DNA of 64,000 bases from Thermoplasmata archaeon (GCA_028864975.1 JAGWLG010000016.1:1-64000), one strand, 5' to 3'. Positions 19,601 to 27,540 are shown, numbered from the stretch's first letter. The notes: generated from the sequence alone by a model not told the origin. Program-made: numbers and translations.

Positions 19601-21843
19601 ACCCGACCGTCACCACACCCGTGGCGACGCGCGTCAGCTTGGACCTGGGGCAGAGCACGACGCTCTCCTCCGTCTCGACCCCAGGCAGCGGCTCGCCGGT
19701 CTACGCTTGGCTCGGGCTCCCGTCAGGGTGCTTGAGCGCGAGCGTGCTCACCCTGAGCTGCACCCCCGCATCCGCCGGGACCTTCCTCGTTACGGTCTCG
19801 GTCCAGGACTCGGACGGGATGAACGTCTCCTCGGGAGGACTGACGCTCACGGTCGCTCCCGCGTTGGGGACCCCGGGGCTTTCGGCGAGCCGCAGCGCGG
19901 TCGACGTCGGAGAATCCACCTCGCTCCTGGCCTCCGCTTCCGGGGGGAGCGGCGGTTACTCCTACACCTGGACTGGGCTTCCCTCGGGATGCGTCTCGAT
20001 CAACAACCCTACGCTCGGCTGCACGCCGAGCGCCGCTGGGACCTTCACGGCCGTTCTGGACGTCAGCGATTCGAACGGTGCCTCCTCGTCGGCCTCGATC
20101 GCCATCGCGGTCTCTCCCGCGCTCACCGCCGCGGTCCCGACCTCCTCGCTCGGGGGAGTGGACACGAACCAGAGCGCTACCTTGGCCGCCCACGCCGGCG
20201 GCGGGCTCGCTCCTCTGGTCCTCTCCTGGTGGGGCCTCCCCACGGGATGCCTCTCGAGCAATGCGGTGAACCTCGTCTGTGTCCCGAGGTCGTCGGGAAC
20301 CTACCTGGTCTCCTACACCGTCGCGGACGCGAACGGGCAGAACGTGAGCTCGGCGTCGCTGACCCTCGTCGTGACCCCTGCTCCGTCCACCCCGCTCCTC
20401 GCGGCCTCGCTGACGGCGCTCGACCTGGGGCAGGCGGCGGTGATCACGGCGGCCGTGTCCGGTGGGGCCCTGCCCCTCTCCTACGGCTGGACCGGGCTCC
20501 CGACCGGCTGTGCGTCCGTCGATTCCAGTTCGCTCACCTGCTCGCCCACTGCGACAGGGACCTTCTCCGTCGGGCTCGCTGTCGCCGACGCGAACGGGGC
20601 GACCTCCGCCGCCGTCCCGATCACGGTGACCGCCTTCGCCGCCCCCACGGTGGGGGCCCCTTCGGCCTCCCGCGTCTCGCTCGATGACGGGGAAGGGACG
20701 AACCTCTCGGTGGCCGCCTCCTCCGGGGGCGGCCCGCTCTCCCTCACCTGGTGGGGCCTGCCCTCGGGTTGTGCGAGCTCGAACGCGACCGCGATCTCCT
20801 GTGTTCCCGCCTCCTTGGGCACGTTCACCGTCTGGGTCGAGGCGGTGGACGCCCGTGGCGTCCTCGTACAGGGCCCGCCGCTCGTGCTCACCGTGGACGC
20901 TGCGCTGGGCTCGGCAGCGATCACGGCCTCCTCCTCCGCCTTCGACCTGGGAGCGCCGCTCACCCTGGGAGCCTCGGTGAGCGGAGGGAGCGGAAGCTTC
21001 GCCTACGACTGGACCGGGCTCCCGCCAGGGTGCGTGGCCGCGAGTTCGGCGACGCTCACGTGCACGCCCACCCGCGTGGGGTCCTTCACGGTCCAGGTCG
21101 GGGTCGCCGACGGGAACGGGGCCCGCACGTCCGCGTCCCAAGCCCTTCGGGTCTACGCGGCGCTCGAGGTGAACCTGACCGCCACGCCGCTCTCCGCGAG
21201 CGAGGGCACCACGCTGACGTTCTCGTCCTCGGTCTCCGGAGGGACCGGGACGATCAGTTACGCTTGGTTCCTGAACGGCACGCTCCAACCCGGAGCGGCA
21301 GGGCGGAACTTCACCGTCCCGAACGCCCACCCTGGAACGTACCAGGTCGCGCTCAAGGTCGCCGATGGATCAGGGAGCCAGGTGCTCTCGACCACGGTCT
21401 CGGTCGCCGTGAGCTCCACCAGCCCTCCCCCCACCCCCTCCCCCGCGCCCGCGTCGCCCTCGCTCCTGGGTGGGCACGAGCCCGACGCCATCGTGGTGCT
21501 CTTGTTCATCCTGATCGCGATCACCCTCACGATGGCGATCATCATGATGGGAGGACGGAAGCGACGGCGAGTGAGCGCCATCCTGCCTCCGATGGCTTCG
21601 GAGACGACCGCCCCCGAGCCCGGCTCGGCGGCCGCCGCCCCGGAGCCCACCGTGACCCCTCTGCCCTCGACACCCCAGGTCATTGTGGTGACGGGAGGGC
21701 CCGCACCCGTCCCGGGGGCCCAGGCGCCGCCTCTTCCACCCCCCGCGCCGGAGCCCCCCGCGCCCCCCACCTACGCGCCGCCCTCTCCACCCTCACCACC
21801 CTTGCCCAGGGGAGCTGAGGAGTACTCCGAGGACAAGGAGTAG
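13615..21843 (+). CDS. Giant Kelch-propeller surface protein with 20 Ig-like domains
   Basis: 2,742 residues. A signal segment (CALASLVVLLMGIPLLP) and a Ser/Pro/Thr-rich spacer precede 12 Kelch units (about residues 210-850), each of the form YDxxDGYVLLFGG, DTW, then G-x-W; 12 blades could form two six-bladed propellers. Several blades carry an extra loop with two Cys (for example GCSTASSCAA, GCNTGSTCTL). Then come 19 Ig-like domains of about 85-90 residues with the W-x-G-L-P-x-G-C...C-x-P signature and one variant without the Cys pair. A membrane helix (about 2626-2648) is followed by a basic stop-transfer (GGRKRRR) and a 94-residue tail rich in proline and ending acidic. The likely role is adhesion or ligand binding on a long stalk. 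Frames from GTG 13570 or ATG 13597 are alternatives. Confidence 0.8.
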   Translation: MYHGHRSRVHPSNDEIATARKLYRSVRGPLGPRGCALASLVVLLMGIPLLPTATDVGGAVRSPSGHLGDPTSAALIVKGPASLLDGRAASTASTLTSLPSSSPSGSSSSVPRSGPSASTPPASSGSPLTASGGSVASATPSPTSSAGTELLQGAQRSLEQGQGPARGTAWNCGQPAGGGSESCAASSGSSADVLSAPSNPSWALLGTPSPRLGATMAFDQADNEVVLFGGENSAAQGDTWTFRAGSWSPVVTPVEPTPRGYASMAYDVADGYVLLFGGVAPGAGYLQDTWTFSAGSWTKLASATSPGVRIAASMSYDAADGYLVLFGGKGCSTASSCAATDLQDTWKFVGGVWAELFPASSPGIREFSMVGYDAYDGYVLLFGGYGCTTGSSCSEGLLQDTWSYKAGTWSLVTGSTPPGTREAAALAYDPTMSGLILVGGDGCSTGNACASYYLQDTWLYLKGAWSQLTPNAVPGIRDLMPMAYDGVDGYLLLFGGLGCSDASSPCPISYLQDSWVFAAGTWTELTSPSSSPGVRGIATLAYDPIDGYVLLFGGYGCVVGSTCTAGDLGDTWTFQAGTWTELFPNPSPGARDGSALVYDAADGYMLLFGGYGCNTGSTCTLADQQDTWTWAGGSWTQLAPPAPPGARVAPAMSYDPTDGYVLLFGGYGCTTGNTGCTSFLSDTWDFRGGTWTQLARIGPPQRYIASIADDAADGYVVLFGGLGCENYPTCSAYGELADTWRYAGSGNWVNMTSTAGGPPPARDGAGMAFDTADNYLLLFGGFSTTGSDLSDSWKFLGGSWTALSPTLAPGVRRYTEMAYDGHDGFLLLLGGNGCTFGTSCAVNWMQDSWAYGAPLTSAMVVASSASRDVGQSVTFTAGATGGGSGSYQFLWAGLPPGCVPTSPAPGVTCAPTTAGTFQVSTVAEDSTGAPQATSGTLAFMVYSDPTAAASGSTPSIDLGQSATFTLSTSGGSGGDGYAWNGLPTGCSSSAGLSDTCTPALASAEGAWSVSATVTDSNGYSVSSGGVALTVDSDPSVAAPSESRTALDVGQVLSLSTTVSGGSGGYAFTWSGLPTGCSSVNAPSLSCSPSAAGAFSSISVSALDSNGVMGGSPIAASITVSASLVVPTPTSSPGTLDLGQSTTLALSPSGGRAPYTISWFGVPTGCTASGTSFLCTPTATGTYSVYATDADSNGATVTSGAVTVNVLADPQIVSLASNRSATDLGTGFTITVQAIDGTGSYSYTWTGLPLGCVVPGLSTITCKPTVVGPFTLRVYVNDSTGTSTSQTLALMVDSDPTTTAPTASPTSPIDAGSKVVFQTTASGGSGGYSYTWVGLPSASCPVAIGSSLECDTLGVGNYSASALVRDSNGVGYASGALAFTVLRDPVLSNVVANRTAIDVGARVIFNATAYRGQGPYSYDWSGLPAGCSSANTAMLSCLATGSGSFSVGVSVADAVGGSASSTTLGYVVYPDPSLSSPSASATTLDLGQSVAFSTTLSGGSGGFSFTWSGLPGTCSGTGGSSPSCTTTAAGNFSIMVSGKDSAGAWTSSTSLAVRVLKDPGVTTPTAVPSAVDMGESTTFFGYGWGGEAPYTYSWSGLPAGCTSSSAASLSCTPTSAGGYTVQVTVTDALVVSATSPTLTFTVSVALVVSPVTLSPGSIDDGQSTTFSTSASGGVAPYVYAWAGLPSGCLSANTASILCTPSPSTSGTFSIVASVRDAHGMNVSSSLASLTVLAAVAVGALTATRGSLDVGQATTLSATAAGGTGVYSYTWSGLPTGCGSVNSATLTCTPTGSGTFASVGVRATDTNGQGSSSSPLSLVVAPDPTISIPTATLSALDVGQTTTLTVSTTSGSGGPVYAWVGLPVGCPSANALSVACTPASGGTGTFTVKASVVDSNGDNISSGPLTLYVYPALGGASLTATRGSLDVGESTTLTASSTGGSGGLIYAWSGLPSGCPGGNVPTVACVPTSPGSVSVSVAITDSSGASVSAGVTLTVYADPTVTTPVATRVSLDLGQSTTLSSVSTPGSGSPVYAWLGLPSGCLSASVLTLSCTPASAGTFLVTVSVQDSDGMNVSSGGLTLTVAPALGTPGLSASRSAVDVGESTSLLASASGGSGGYSYTWTGLPSGCVSINNPTLGCTPSAAGTFTAVLDVSDSNGASSSASIAIAVSPALTAAVPTSSLGGVDTNQSATLAAHAGGGLAPLVLSWWGLPTGCLSSNAVNLVCVPRSSGTYLVSYTVADANGQNVSSASLTLVVTPAPSTPLLAASLTALDLGQAAVITAAVSGGALPLSYGWTGLPTGCASVDSSSLTCSPTATGTFSVGLAVADANGATSAAVPITVTAFAAPTVGAPSASRVSLDDGEGTNLSVAASSGGGPLSLTWWGLPSGCASSNATAISCVPASLGTFTVWVEAVDARGVLVQGPPLVLTVDAALGSAAITASSSAFDLGAPLTLGASVSGGSGSFAYDWTGLPPGCVAASSATLTCTPTRVGSFTVQVGVADGNGARTSASQALRVYAALEVNLTATPLSASEGTTLTFSSSVSGGTGTISYAWFLNGTLQPGAAGRNFTVPNAHPGTYQVALKVADGSGSQVLSTTVSVAVSSTSPPPTPSPAPASPSLLGGHEPDAIVVLLFILIAITLTMAIIMMGGRKRRRVSAILPPMASETTAPEPGSAAAAPEPTVTPLPSTPQVIVVTGGPAPVPGAQAPPLPPPAPEPPAPPTYAPPSPPSPPLPRGAEEYSEDKE

Positions 21844-21898
21844 GACCGGCCCGACCCCGAGAGGGACGACTCGACCGGAGCGGACGGAAGGCCCTTGG

Positions 21899-21906
21899 TT
21901 TATCTC
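21899..21906 (+). promoter_or_regulatory. TATA-like box upstream of the PH/DUF835 gene
   Basis: TTTATCTC, 64 nt before ATG 21963, nearly identical in sequence and distance to the element at 233-240. Confidence 0.4.
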
Positions 21907-21962
21907 GAGGAGGCGACTACCGAAGGATCGTTGTCCGCCGATAGCTCGCGGACCGCCGCACC

Positions 21963-23057
21963 ATGACAGAATTGCCTCCGGAAGCCCGCCGCGCGGTGGG
22001 TCTCCTCCCGGGAGAGACGCTGGCAAGTTCTTGGCCCGCCGCCCACCAGCGACCTGGGGCCCCGAGCGGGTCGGAGGGCTTCCTCGTGGTGACCTCGAAC
22101 CGACTGCTCTTCCTCCAAGAGGCCGGAGGGAGGCTCTCGAAGAGCTACCAGCCGGTCCCCGGACTCAGCTGGCCCCTCGCGACCCTGGGGGAGGTCCGGG
22201 TCGAGGAGAACCGAGGCAGGATGTCCTCGACCTCCTGGCTCTTGGTGCAGGGCGAATACTTCTCGGTGGGAAAGGGAGGGGCCCAGGAGAACTCGAGGGC
22301 GCGCTGGTTCCTCGAGCAAGCGCGCTCCCGCGCCGCCCGACCCCCTCCCTCGAGCCCGGCCCCGGTCACCCCAGGAACCTTGGCCCCGGTTGCGCCCTCG
22401 CCCCCGCCGCAGTCGGTGCCCTCGGCCCCCAGTGTCCCCCTTCAACGGCCCCCGACCGCCCCGAACGTTGTTGCGGCGGTCTCGGCGACGGCCGGGGCCC
22501 CCGCGCAGCCTTCCTTCGTCCGGGAGCCCACCCCACACGCCGCCCTCTCTGAGCCCCCCAGAGCGGAGTCGGCCCACGGCCTCTCTGTCCCCGGATTCCC
22601 CACCTGGCCCATGGTGCCGATCACCATCGTGGAGACCCCGGAGCCCAGCAAGTTCTGGAGCATCGTGGGGTCCTCCGGGGTCGAGCGCGACAAGATGCTC
22701 GTGTTCTGCACCGAATCTCCCGGGGAGCTCTCCGCCTCGTATGGGCTCGCGGGCGCGACCCTGTGGCGCATTGCGAGCAGCGAGGGCGAAGGGAAGGTGA
22801 AGCCCGGAGACGTGGACCGACTGGGGCTCTTGATCGAGGACCACTTCGCCCAGGCAAGCGGGCAAGCCGTGGTCCTCAAGGGCCTCGACCGGATCATCGA
22901 GGAGGCGGGGTTCCGCGGCGCTAGGCGGCTGCTCGAGGTGGCGCGCGAGGTCGCTGAGAAGACCCGGGGTGCGGTGATCGTCCACGTCGACCCCATCCTC
23001 GTCGGCCCGAAGGAGATCCACCAGCTCGAGGAGGACGGCAAGGTCCTCAAGCTCTGA
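21963..23057 (+). CDS. PH-like domain / proline-rich linker / DUF835 protein
   Basis: 364 residues, cytosolic, no membrane helix. The N-terminal ~110 residues resemble bacterial PH/GRAM-like domains (FLVVTSNRLLFLQEAGG, then SWLLVQGEYFSV). A Pro/Ala/Ser linker (about 115-210) follows. The C-terminal ~130 residues match DUF835: LVFCTESPGELSASY, ATLWRIAS, a VVLKGLDRIIEEAGFRGARR stretch, then VIVHVDPILVGPKEIHQLEE. DUF835 is common in archaea and related in architecture to signalling proteins, but its activity is not established. The gene sits 119 bp after the giant Kelch/Ig gene, with its own TATA-like box. A PH-like fold plus proline-rich linker makes a peripheral membrane adaptor plausible; this is inference. 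Confidence 0.72.
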   Translation: MTELPPEARRAVGLLPGETLASSWPAAHQRPGAPSGSEGFLVVTSNRLLFLQEAGGRLSKSYQPVPGLSWPLATLGEVRVEENRGRMSSTSWLLVQGEYFSVGKGGAQENSRARWFLEQARSRAARPPPSSPAPVTPGTLAPVAPSPPPQSVPSAPSVPLQRPPTAPNVVAAVSATAGAPAQPSFVREPTPHAALSEPPRAESAHGLSVPGFPTWPMVPITIVETPEPSKFWSIVGSSGVERDKMLVFCTESPGELSASYGLAGATLWRIASSEGEGKVKPGDVDRLGLLIEDHFAQASGQAVVLKGLDRIIEEAGFRGARRLLEVAREVAEKTRGAVIVHVDPILVGPKEIHQLEEDGKVLKL

Positions 23058-23097
23058 AGGGCCGGGAGAACCTTGGAGCGCGTGGGGCGCGCGGCCG

Positions 23098-23508
23098 CTA
23101 GGCGAAAACCCCGGTGGGCCGCAGGAACCGTATGACGTAGCCGTCGGGGTCGTTGAGCATGAACGCGGTCCCGTACGGCCGCTTGGAGAGCCTCGACTCG
23201 ATCTCCGCCTTGGCCTTCTTCGCCCGCTCGTAGATCCTCTCGACGGGTCTAAGCTCTACGGTCACGATGACACCCGCGCCGAGGGGGGTGCTGACCCACT
23301 TCGCATAGTCGTCGTACTGACCGGCCATTCGGTCCTTGGGTATCCTCCCGAGGGCAATGACCGCATCGCCGATCCCGACCCCCGCGTAATCCGCCTTGCC
23401 GTCGTCGCCCTCCCACTTCCATCTCACCTGGAAGCCGAGGGCTTCGTAGAACTTCACCGACCGGTCGACGTCCTTGACGTTCAGCATCACGCTCATCGCC
23501 GCCTTCAT
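23098..23508 (-). CDS. VOC-family protein (glyoxalase-like)
   Basis: 136 residues beginning MKAAMSVMLNVKDVDRSVKF, followed by YEALGFQVRWKWEG and ending FMLNDPDGYVIRFLRP. This is the single-module glyoxalase/bleomycin-resistance fold, which works as a dimer. The C-terminal Glu usually found before the last strand is not evident (IRF instead of IEF), so metal binding may be altered. It converges on the DUF835 gene and is upstream of no obvious partner. Substrate unknown. It is not close in sequence to the other VOC protein at 1135-1623. Confidence 0.8.
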   Translation of the reverse strand: MKAAMSVMLNVKDVDRSVKFYEALGFQVRWKWEGDDGKADYAGVGIGDAVIALGRIPKDRMAGQYDDYAKWVSTPLGAGVIVTVELRPVERIYERAKKAKAEIESRLSKRPYGTAFMLNDPDGYVIRFLRPTGVFA

Positions 23509-23594
23509 GGGTCCTCGTGGAAGGGACGGACGCGCGGGGGGAGATAGTGAATGCGTCCAGGCCCCCGGGCGGGCCCGGGGGCGAGCGGAGAGGC

Positions 23595-26500
23595 TCAGCG
23601 CGGGGGCGGGGGCGGTGGTGGGGGCCAGGAGGGAGGGGTGGGAGTGAACATTGGACCGTAAGGAGGGGGCACGCTCGCGCGCCGTCGCTTCCTCGCGAGG
23701 AGGACCGCGACGACGATACCCACGATGGCGACGGCCAGGACCGCCAGCACGAGAGGGCTCGTGAGCAGACCGACCAGGTCCCCAGCTCCTCCGTTCGATG
23801 GGGCGGGGGTGATGGTCACCTGGGCAGACCCTTGGGCGCTTTCACGACCCGTGGCCGTCACGGAGACGGTGATCGTCGCGGTGACCGTCGACGAAGGCGA
23901 TGGGGCGGTGAGCTGCGCATCGAGCTTCCCGGCGGTGTCGGTAGCGCCGGAAGCAGGGGTGATGGTGCCCTGGTCCACCGTGAGGGCTAGGGTTGCTCCC
24001 GAGATGGGGGCGCCGCTCCCATCCGTCACCGAGACCACAACGGCGACGGTTCCGCCCGCCGAGATCGTGTTCGGGGTGGGGGTGACCACGACGGCCATCG
24101 GGAGCACAACATACAGACGAAGCGTGCCACTTCCAGTGGTGTAACCGGGCTCGGACGCGTGGGCGGTCAGGGTTACCGTGGTCGCGGAGGAAGGGGACGG
24201 TGCGGTCAGAAGGAGGTCGACGGTCCCGTTCGTGGGGGTCGTCGCCCCCATCAGGCTGAGGGAGCCGGAGGTGACCGAGAAGGACTCAGAGGCGCCGGCG
24301 ACAGGGGACCCCGCGCTCTCCAAAAGGGCATGGACGGCCACCGTGCTCCCGGCGACCGCCTCGTAGCTGGCGGCGGAGAGGTTGAGCAAGAGCGGCGGCG
24401 CAGGGTCGATCTGCACCGTCGCGGTGAGCGTCGTCGGCGCGTACCCGCTCTTCGAGAGCGCGACCGAGATCGTGTCGGTCGAAGGAGATGCGACGCTCGA
24501 CACGGTGAGGTTCGTGAACGCCGCGCCGGCGGCGGTAGAGGACGTTGAAGGAGGAGAGAAGGTCCCTCCCAGGCTGTCGGTGAAGGTCGCCGTGGCTCCC
24601 TGGATGGGGGTGCCGGAGGAGACGATGGCCACGGTGATCGCGGCGGGGAGACCCGCGGTCGTCGCTCCCGAAGGGACCGACACGCTCCCGGTGAGCACCG
24701 GCTGGTCGACGACCGCGGCGTAGACGCCTCCCGGATGCGCAAGGCTCGCCGAGGCGTTGGCCCACACATCCAGTGTAAGGGGGACCGAGGTCGCCGGGAG
24801 GGTGAAGTTCGACCAGACGCTGCCCCCCACATTGGTGGTACCGGAGGCGGGGGAGAAGAGATCGCCCTTCTGATCGGCGAAGGCGACCGTGGCTCCCGCC
24901 ACGGCACCGCTGGTATCCGTGACGGAAGCATGGACCGTGACATGGGACCCCGGATTGCCGGGGTTCGGGGTAACCGAGAGCGCGACCGAGAGCGTCGGCT
25001 CAGGGTCCAAGGTCAGCGTCGCGGTCCCGTTGTTCCCCGGGTGCCCTGGGGCGGTCGCGGCCGCGTCCACCGTGTCGGAGGTGGGGGTAGTCACCGAGGG
25101 GGTGGTGAAGTTCGCATAGGCATACCCCGCCGCGTCGGTCGTCGTGGAGGCGGGGGTGAAGGAACTCCCGCTCGTGTCCGAGAACCCGACGTTGGCCCCA
25201 GAGACCGGGGACCCGCTGGGGAGCGAGACGTAGGCAACAGCGGCGACGGTGCTGCCACCCACAACGGAAGCCGAGGGGGTCGGGGTGAGCGTGACCTGCA
25301 GAGGAAGCGGGTCGATGGTGATCACGGCCGTCCCTGACCCGGGGTTGTACCCCCCTGCGGTGGCCGACGCGGTGATTGTGTCGGAAGTTGCCGCGAGGAC
25401 GGTGGGAGCGGTGAAGTTCGTCCAGGCGTTGCCGTTGGCCCCGACGGTGACGGGGTTGGGGGAGAAGCTGTCCGTGAGGGTGTCCGAGAAGCTCACGGAA
25501 GCCCCGGGGACCGGGACGCCGGCGGATGTCACGCTCGCTATGACGGCGACTGTCGAGCCGGAGGTCGCCGAGCTCGAGGGTGTGGTCGTGACCGAGACCG
25601 AGAGGGTCGGGGTGCCGCTCGGGTTGTAGATGGCTTCGAGCGGGGAACTCCCGTTCATGGCGACATTCGTGAGCGCGCTCATGGACGAGGCGAACATCCC
25701 CTGCCAGTGCGAGAAGGTGTAGCCGGTGACGCTCGCAGGGACCGAGATGTTGTGCACCGTTCCGCGGGTCCAGTACTCGGTCGACGGGAGGGCGGTCGAG
25801 ACGCCGTCCACCGTCGCGGTCACTCCGGCGATGTTCGCCGAGAGGTCCAGCCAGGCGAGCTGCCCCACGTAGAGGTCCTCGTTCATGTTCCCCGTGACCC
25901 CATTGCGGAAGTCGGTCCAGACCGAGAAGTCCCCGGCGGGGCTCCAGAAGGTGTTCTCGTAGTCCCCCATGAACGCTGACCAGACCGTCGGGTTGCCGCT
26001 GACCGAGGAGACCCGGACGTTCCGCGCGAAGGTCTGCCCTCCATCCTTCGAGACCGCGACGGTGGTGTCGACGTAGAAGTCCCCGGGGACGTACCTCCGG
26101 TCCAGGAACTCGACGTAGACCGTGCCGTTCTTCCCGACGGCCAGCTGGGGGAACCAGTGGTCCGCTCCGTCGCTGGGGTCATTGTTGACCGAGATGGGGG
26201 AGCTCCAGCTAGAGCCGTAGTTCGTGGAGCGGAGCAGACGGATCTGAAGAGAGCTCACGTTCTCCGTGTAGACGATGTAGAGGTCGCCCTTGTACGGGCT
26301 TCCCGCAGAGGTGTCGCCAAAGATCTGGGGGAAGCAGTTCATCCGACCCACCCCCCCGATCGCGGGGAACCCAGAGCTTCCGGCCGGAGCACACGTGATC
26401 GACCCCAGGTTGGCCTCGGCGGAGAAGGCCCCGCCGGGGGCCGTGGCCCGCGAGAACTCGAGGTCAGAGCCGGTCGCTCCTCCCTCCCATACCACATCCA

Positions 26501-27458
26501 CTCCGCCCGAGGAGTCGACGGCCAGGCCCGCGGCGACCATGTTCTGGTCCGAGGCGGAGTTGATGTGCGTGGGCCCCACCCACGAGGCCCCCTTGGTCGT
26601 GGAGTACCAGTAATCGATGTACGCCGTCGTGGAGCTGTAGTTCATCACGTCGATGGAGACGGTCCCGGTGCTCGGGTCGACCCCCATCCACTCCTTGTCC
26701 ACCCAGTACGACCCAAAGTCCTGCTCCACGCGAACGTAGTTCCACGTGAGCCCCCCATCGGCAGAGTGAGCGACGAAGAGCCCTCCGTTGGTGGCGACGC
26801 TCCCGGAGCATCGGCCGGTCTGGGCAGTGGGGTACCCCAGGCCGGCGAAGTAGGCGGTACCGTCCGGCGCGAAGAACACGTTGGTGTCCCCGCCGAAGCA
26901 GGGGTGTCCGCCTGCGAAGGTCGTGTTCATCGCGGCGGGCCGATAATGCCAGGTGAGACCTCCGTTCGTGGAGGTGAACTCGCTGGCCCAAGAGCCCGAG
27001 GATCCTGTCGCGGCGGTGTCATAGTCGTTACCGGAGACGATGATGTCGAGCGGGTTGGTGGGGTTGACGGCGATCCCCGGTTCGTTCTGGGGCGTCGGGT
27101 CCCAGGTCGCCTGATAATTGATCCCGATCTTCGGGCTCACCTGCGGGGTCGCCCCTGGGGAGATCTCGGGGCCCGTGCGGAAGTTCGACGGGAGGTTCGC
27201 GAGGGGGTCGAAAGGACGAGGAGGAGCGCCCTTCGAAGCGAGAGCGGGGAGCGAGGTCCGCGCCAACGCTCCGGCGACAGTCGCGGGATGGACGCTGGCG
27301 ACCGAGGAAGGGGCGGTCGCCTGAAGGTCCGGGGGCAGCAGCATGGCGGCTGCTGACATGAGCAGAAGTGCCACCACGAGGTCCTGGCGGACACCCTTAC
27401 GCGGCTTTTTCGGAACCTCTGGGCGATGCGCGCAAGGACCACGTCGGTGGCTAGACAC
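23595..27458 (-). CDS. BNR-propeller surface protein with six invasin-type Ig-like repeats
   Basis: About 1,287 residues. A basic N-terminus and signal segment precede a beta-propeller (about 90-570) with five Asp-box-like motifs: STNGGLTW, SADGGLTW, STTKGASW, STNYGSSW and SKDGGQTF. Then follow six Big_1/invasin-like domains (about 600-1210), recognisable by VAGSTVAVHA and GASVSFSD-type strands; these lack the GLPxGC signature of the other stalks. A membrane helix (about 1230-1253) leads to a tail with RKRRR and a final run of eight prolines. GTG 27458 is chosen because a TATA-like TTTTTACGG is centred 27 nt upstream; GTG 27476 is the longer alternative. It faces the alpha-toroid gene at 27568 across an inverted repeat. 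Enzymatic sialidase activity is not demonstrated by visible residues. Confidence 0.75.
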   Translation of the reverse strand: MSSHRRGPCAHRPEVPKKPRKGVRQDLVVALLLMSAAAMLLPPDLQATAPSSVASVHPATVAGALARTSLPALASKGAPPRPFDPLANLPSNFRTGPEISPGATPQVSPKIGINYQATWDPTPQNEPGIAVNPTNPLDIIVSGNDYDTAATGSSGSWASEFTSTNGGLTWHYRPAAMNTTFAGGHPCFGGDTNVFFAPDGTAYFAGLGYPTAQTGRCSGSVATNGGLFVAHSADGGLTWNYVRVEQDFGSYWVDKEWMGVDPSTGTVSIDVMNYSSTTAYIDYWYSTTKGASWVGPTHINSASDQNMVAAGLAVDSSGGVDVVWEGGATGSDLEFSRATAPGGAFSAEANLGSITCAPAGSSGFPAIGGVGRMNCFPQIFGDTSAGSPYKGDLYIVYTENVSSLQIRLLRSTNYGSSWSSPISVNNDPSDGADHWFPQLAVGKNGTVYVEFLDRRYVPGDFYVDTTVAVSKDGGQTFARNVRVSSVSGNPTVWSAFMGDYENTFWSPAGDFSVWTDFRNGVTGNMNEDLYVGQLAWLDLSANIAGVTATVDGVSTALPSTEYWTRGTVHNISVPASVTGYTFSHWQGMFASSMSALTNVAMNGSSPLEAIYNPSGTPTLSVSVTTTPSSSATSGSTVAVIASVTSAGVPVPGASVSFSDTLTDSFSPNPVTVGANGNAWTNFTAPTVLAATSDTITASATAGGYNPGSGTAVITIDPLPLQVTLTPTPSASVVGGSTVAAVAYVSLPSGSPVSGANVGFSDTSGSSFTPASTTTDAAGYAYANFTTPSVTTPTSDTVDAAATAPGHPGNNGTATLTLDPEPTLSVALSVTPNPGNPGSHVTVHASVTDTSGAVAGATVAFADQKGDLFSPASGTTNVGGSVWSNFTLPATSVPLTLDVWANASASLAHPGGVYAAVVDQPVLTGSVSVPSGATTAGLPAAITVAIVSSGTPIQGATATFTDSLGGTFSPPSTSSTAAGAAFTNLTVSSVASPSTDTISVALSKSGYAPTTLTATVQIDPAPPLLLNLSAASYEAVAGSTVAVHALLESAGSPVAGASESFSVTSGSLSLMGATTPTNGTVDLLLTAPSPSSATTVTLTAHASEPGYTTGSGTLRLYVVLPMAVVVTPTPNTISAGGTVAVVVSVTDGSGAPISGATLALTVDQGTITPASGATDTAGKLDAQLTAPSPSSTVTATITVSVTATGRESAQGSAQVTITPAPSNGGAGDLVGLLTSPLVLAVLAVAIVGIVVAVLLARKRRRASVPPPYGPMFTPTPPSWPPPPPPPPR

Positions 27459-27469
27459 GGTCGACCGAG

Positions 27470-27494
27470 CAAGCACCTCCGTAAAAAGTGCTTG
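27470..27494. promoter_or_regulatory. Inverted repeat bracketing a TATA-like box
   Basis: CAAGCAC, 11-nt spacer, GTGCTTG. On the minus strand the spacer reads TTTTTACGGAG, whose AT-rich core lies 27 nt before GTG 27458. A dimeric regulator binding the arms would cover the TATA box of the BNR/Ig gene. Confidence 0.45.
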
Positions 27495-27540
27495 TCGGGT
27501 GGCTCATGGCCCCGCGTCGCCCTGCGACGCCCGAAGCGAG

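Noticed and set aside
16180..21420. DNA-level tandem repeat or CRISPR-like periodicity
   Set aside because: The roughly 264-bp periodicity is from diverged Ig-like protein domains; no identical short repeats with regular spacers exist.
23595..27458. Calling the BNR proteins at 5074 and 23595 true sialidases
   Set aside because: Asp-boxes are present, but a full arginine triad and the Tyr/Glu pair cannot be assigned by eye, so only propeller similarity is claimed.
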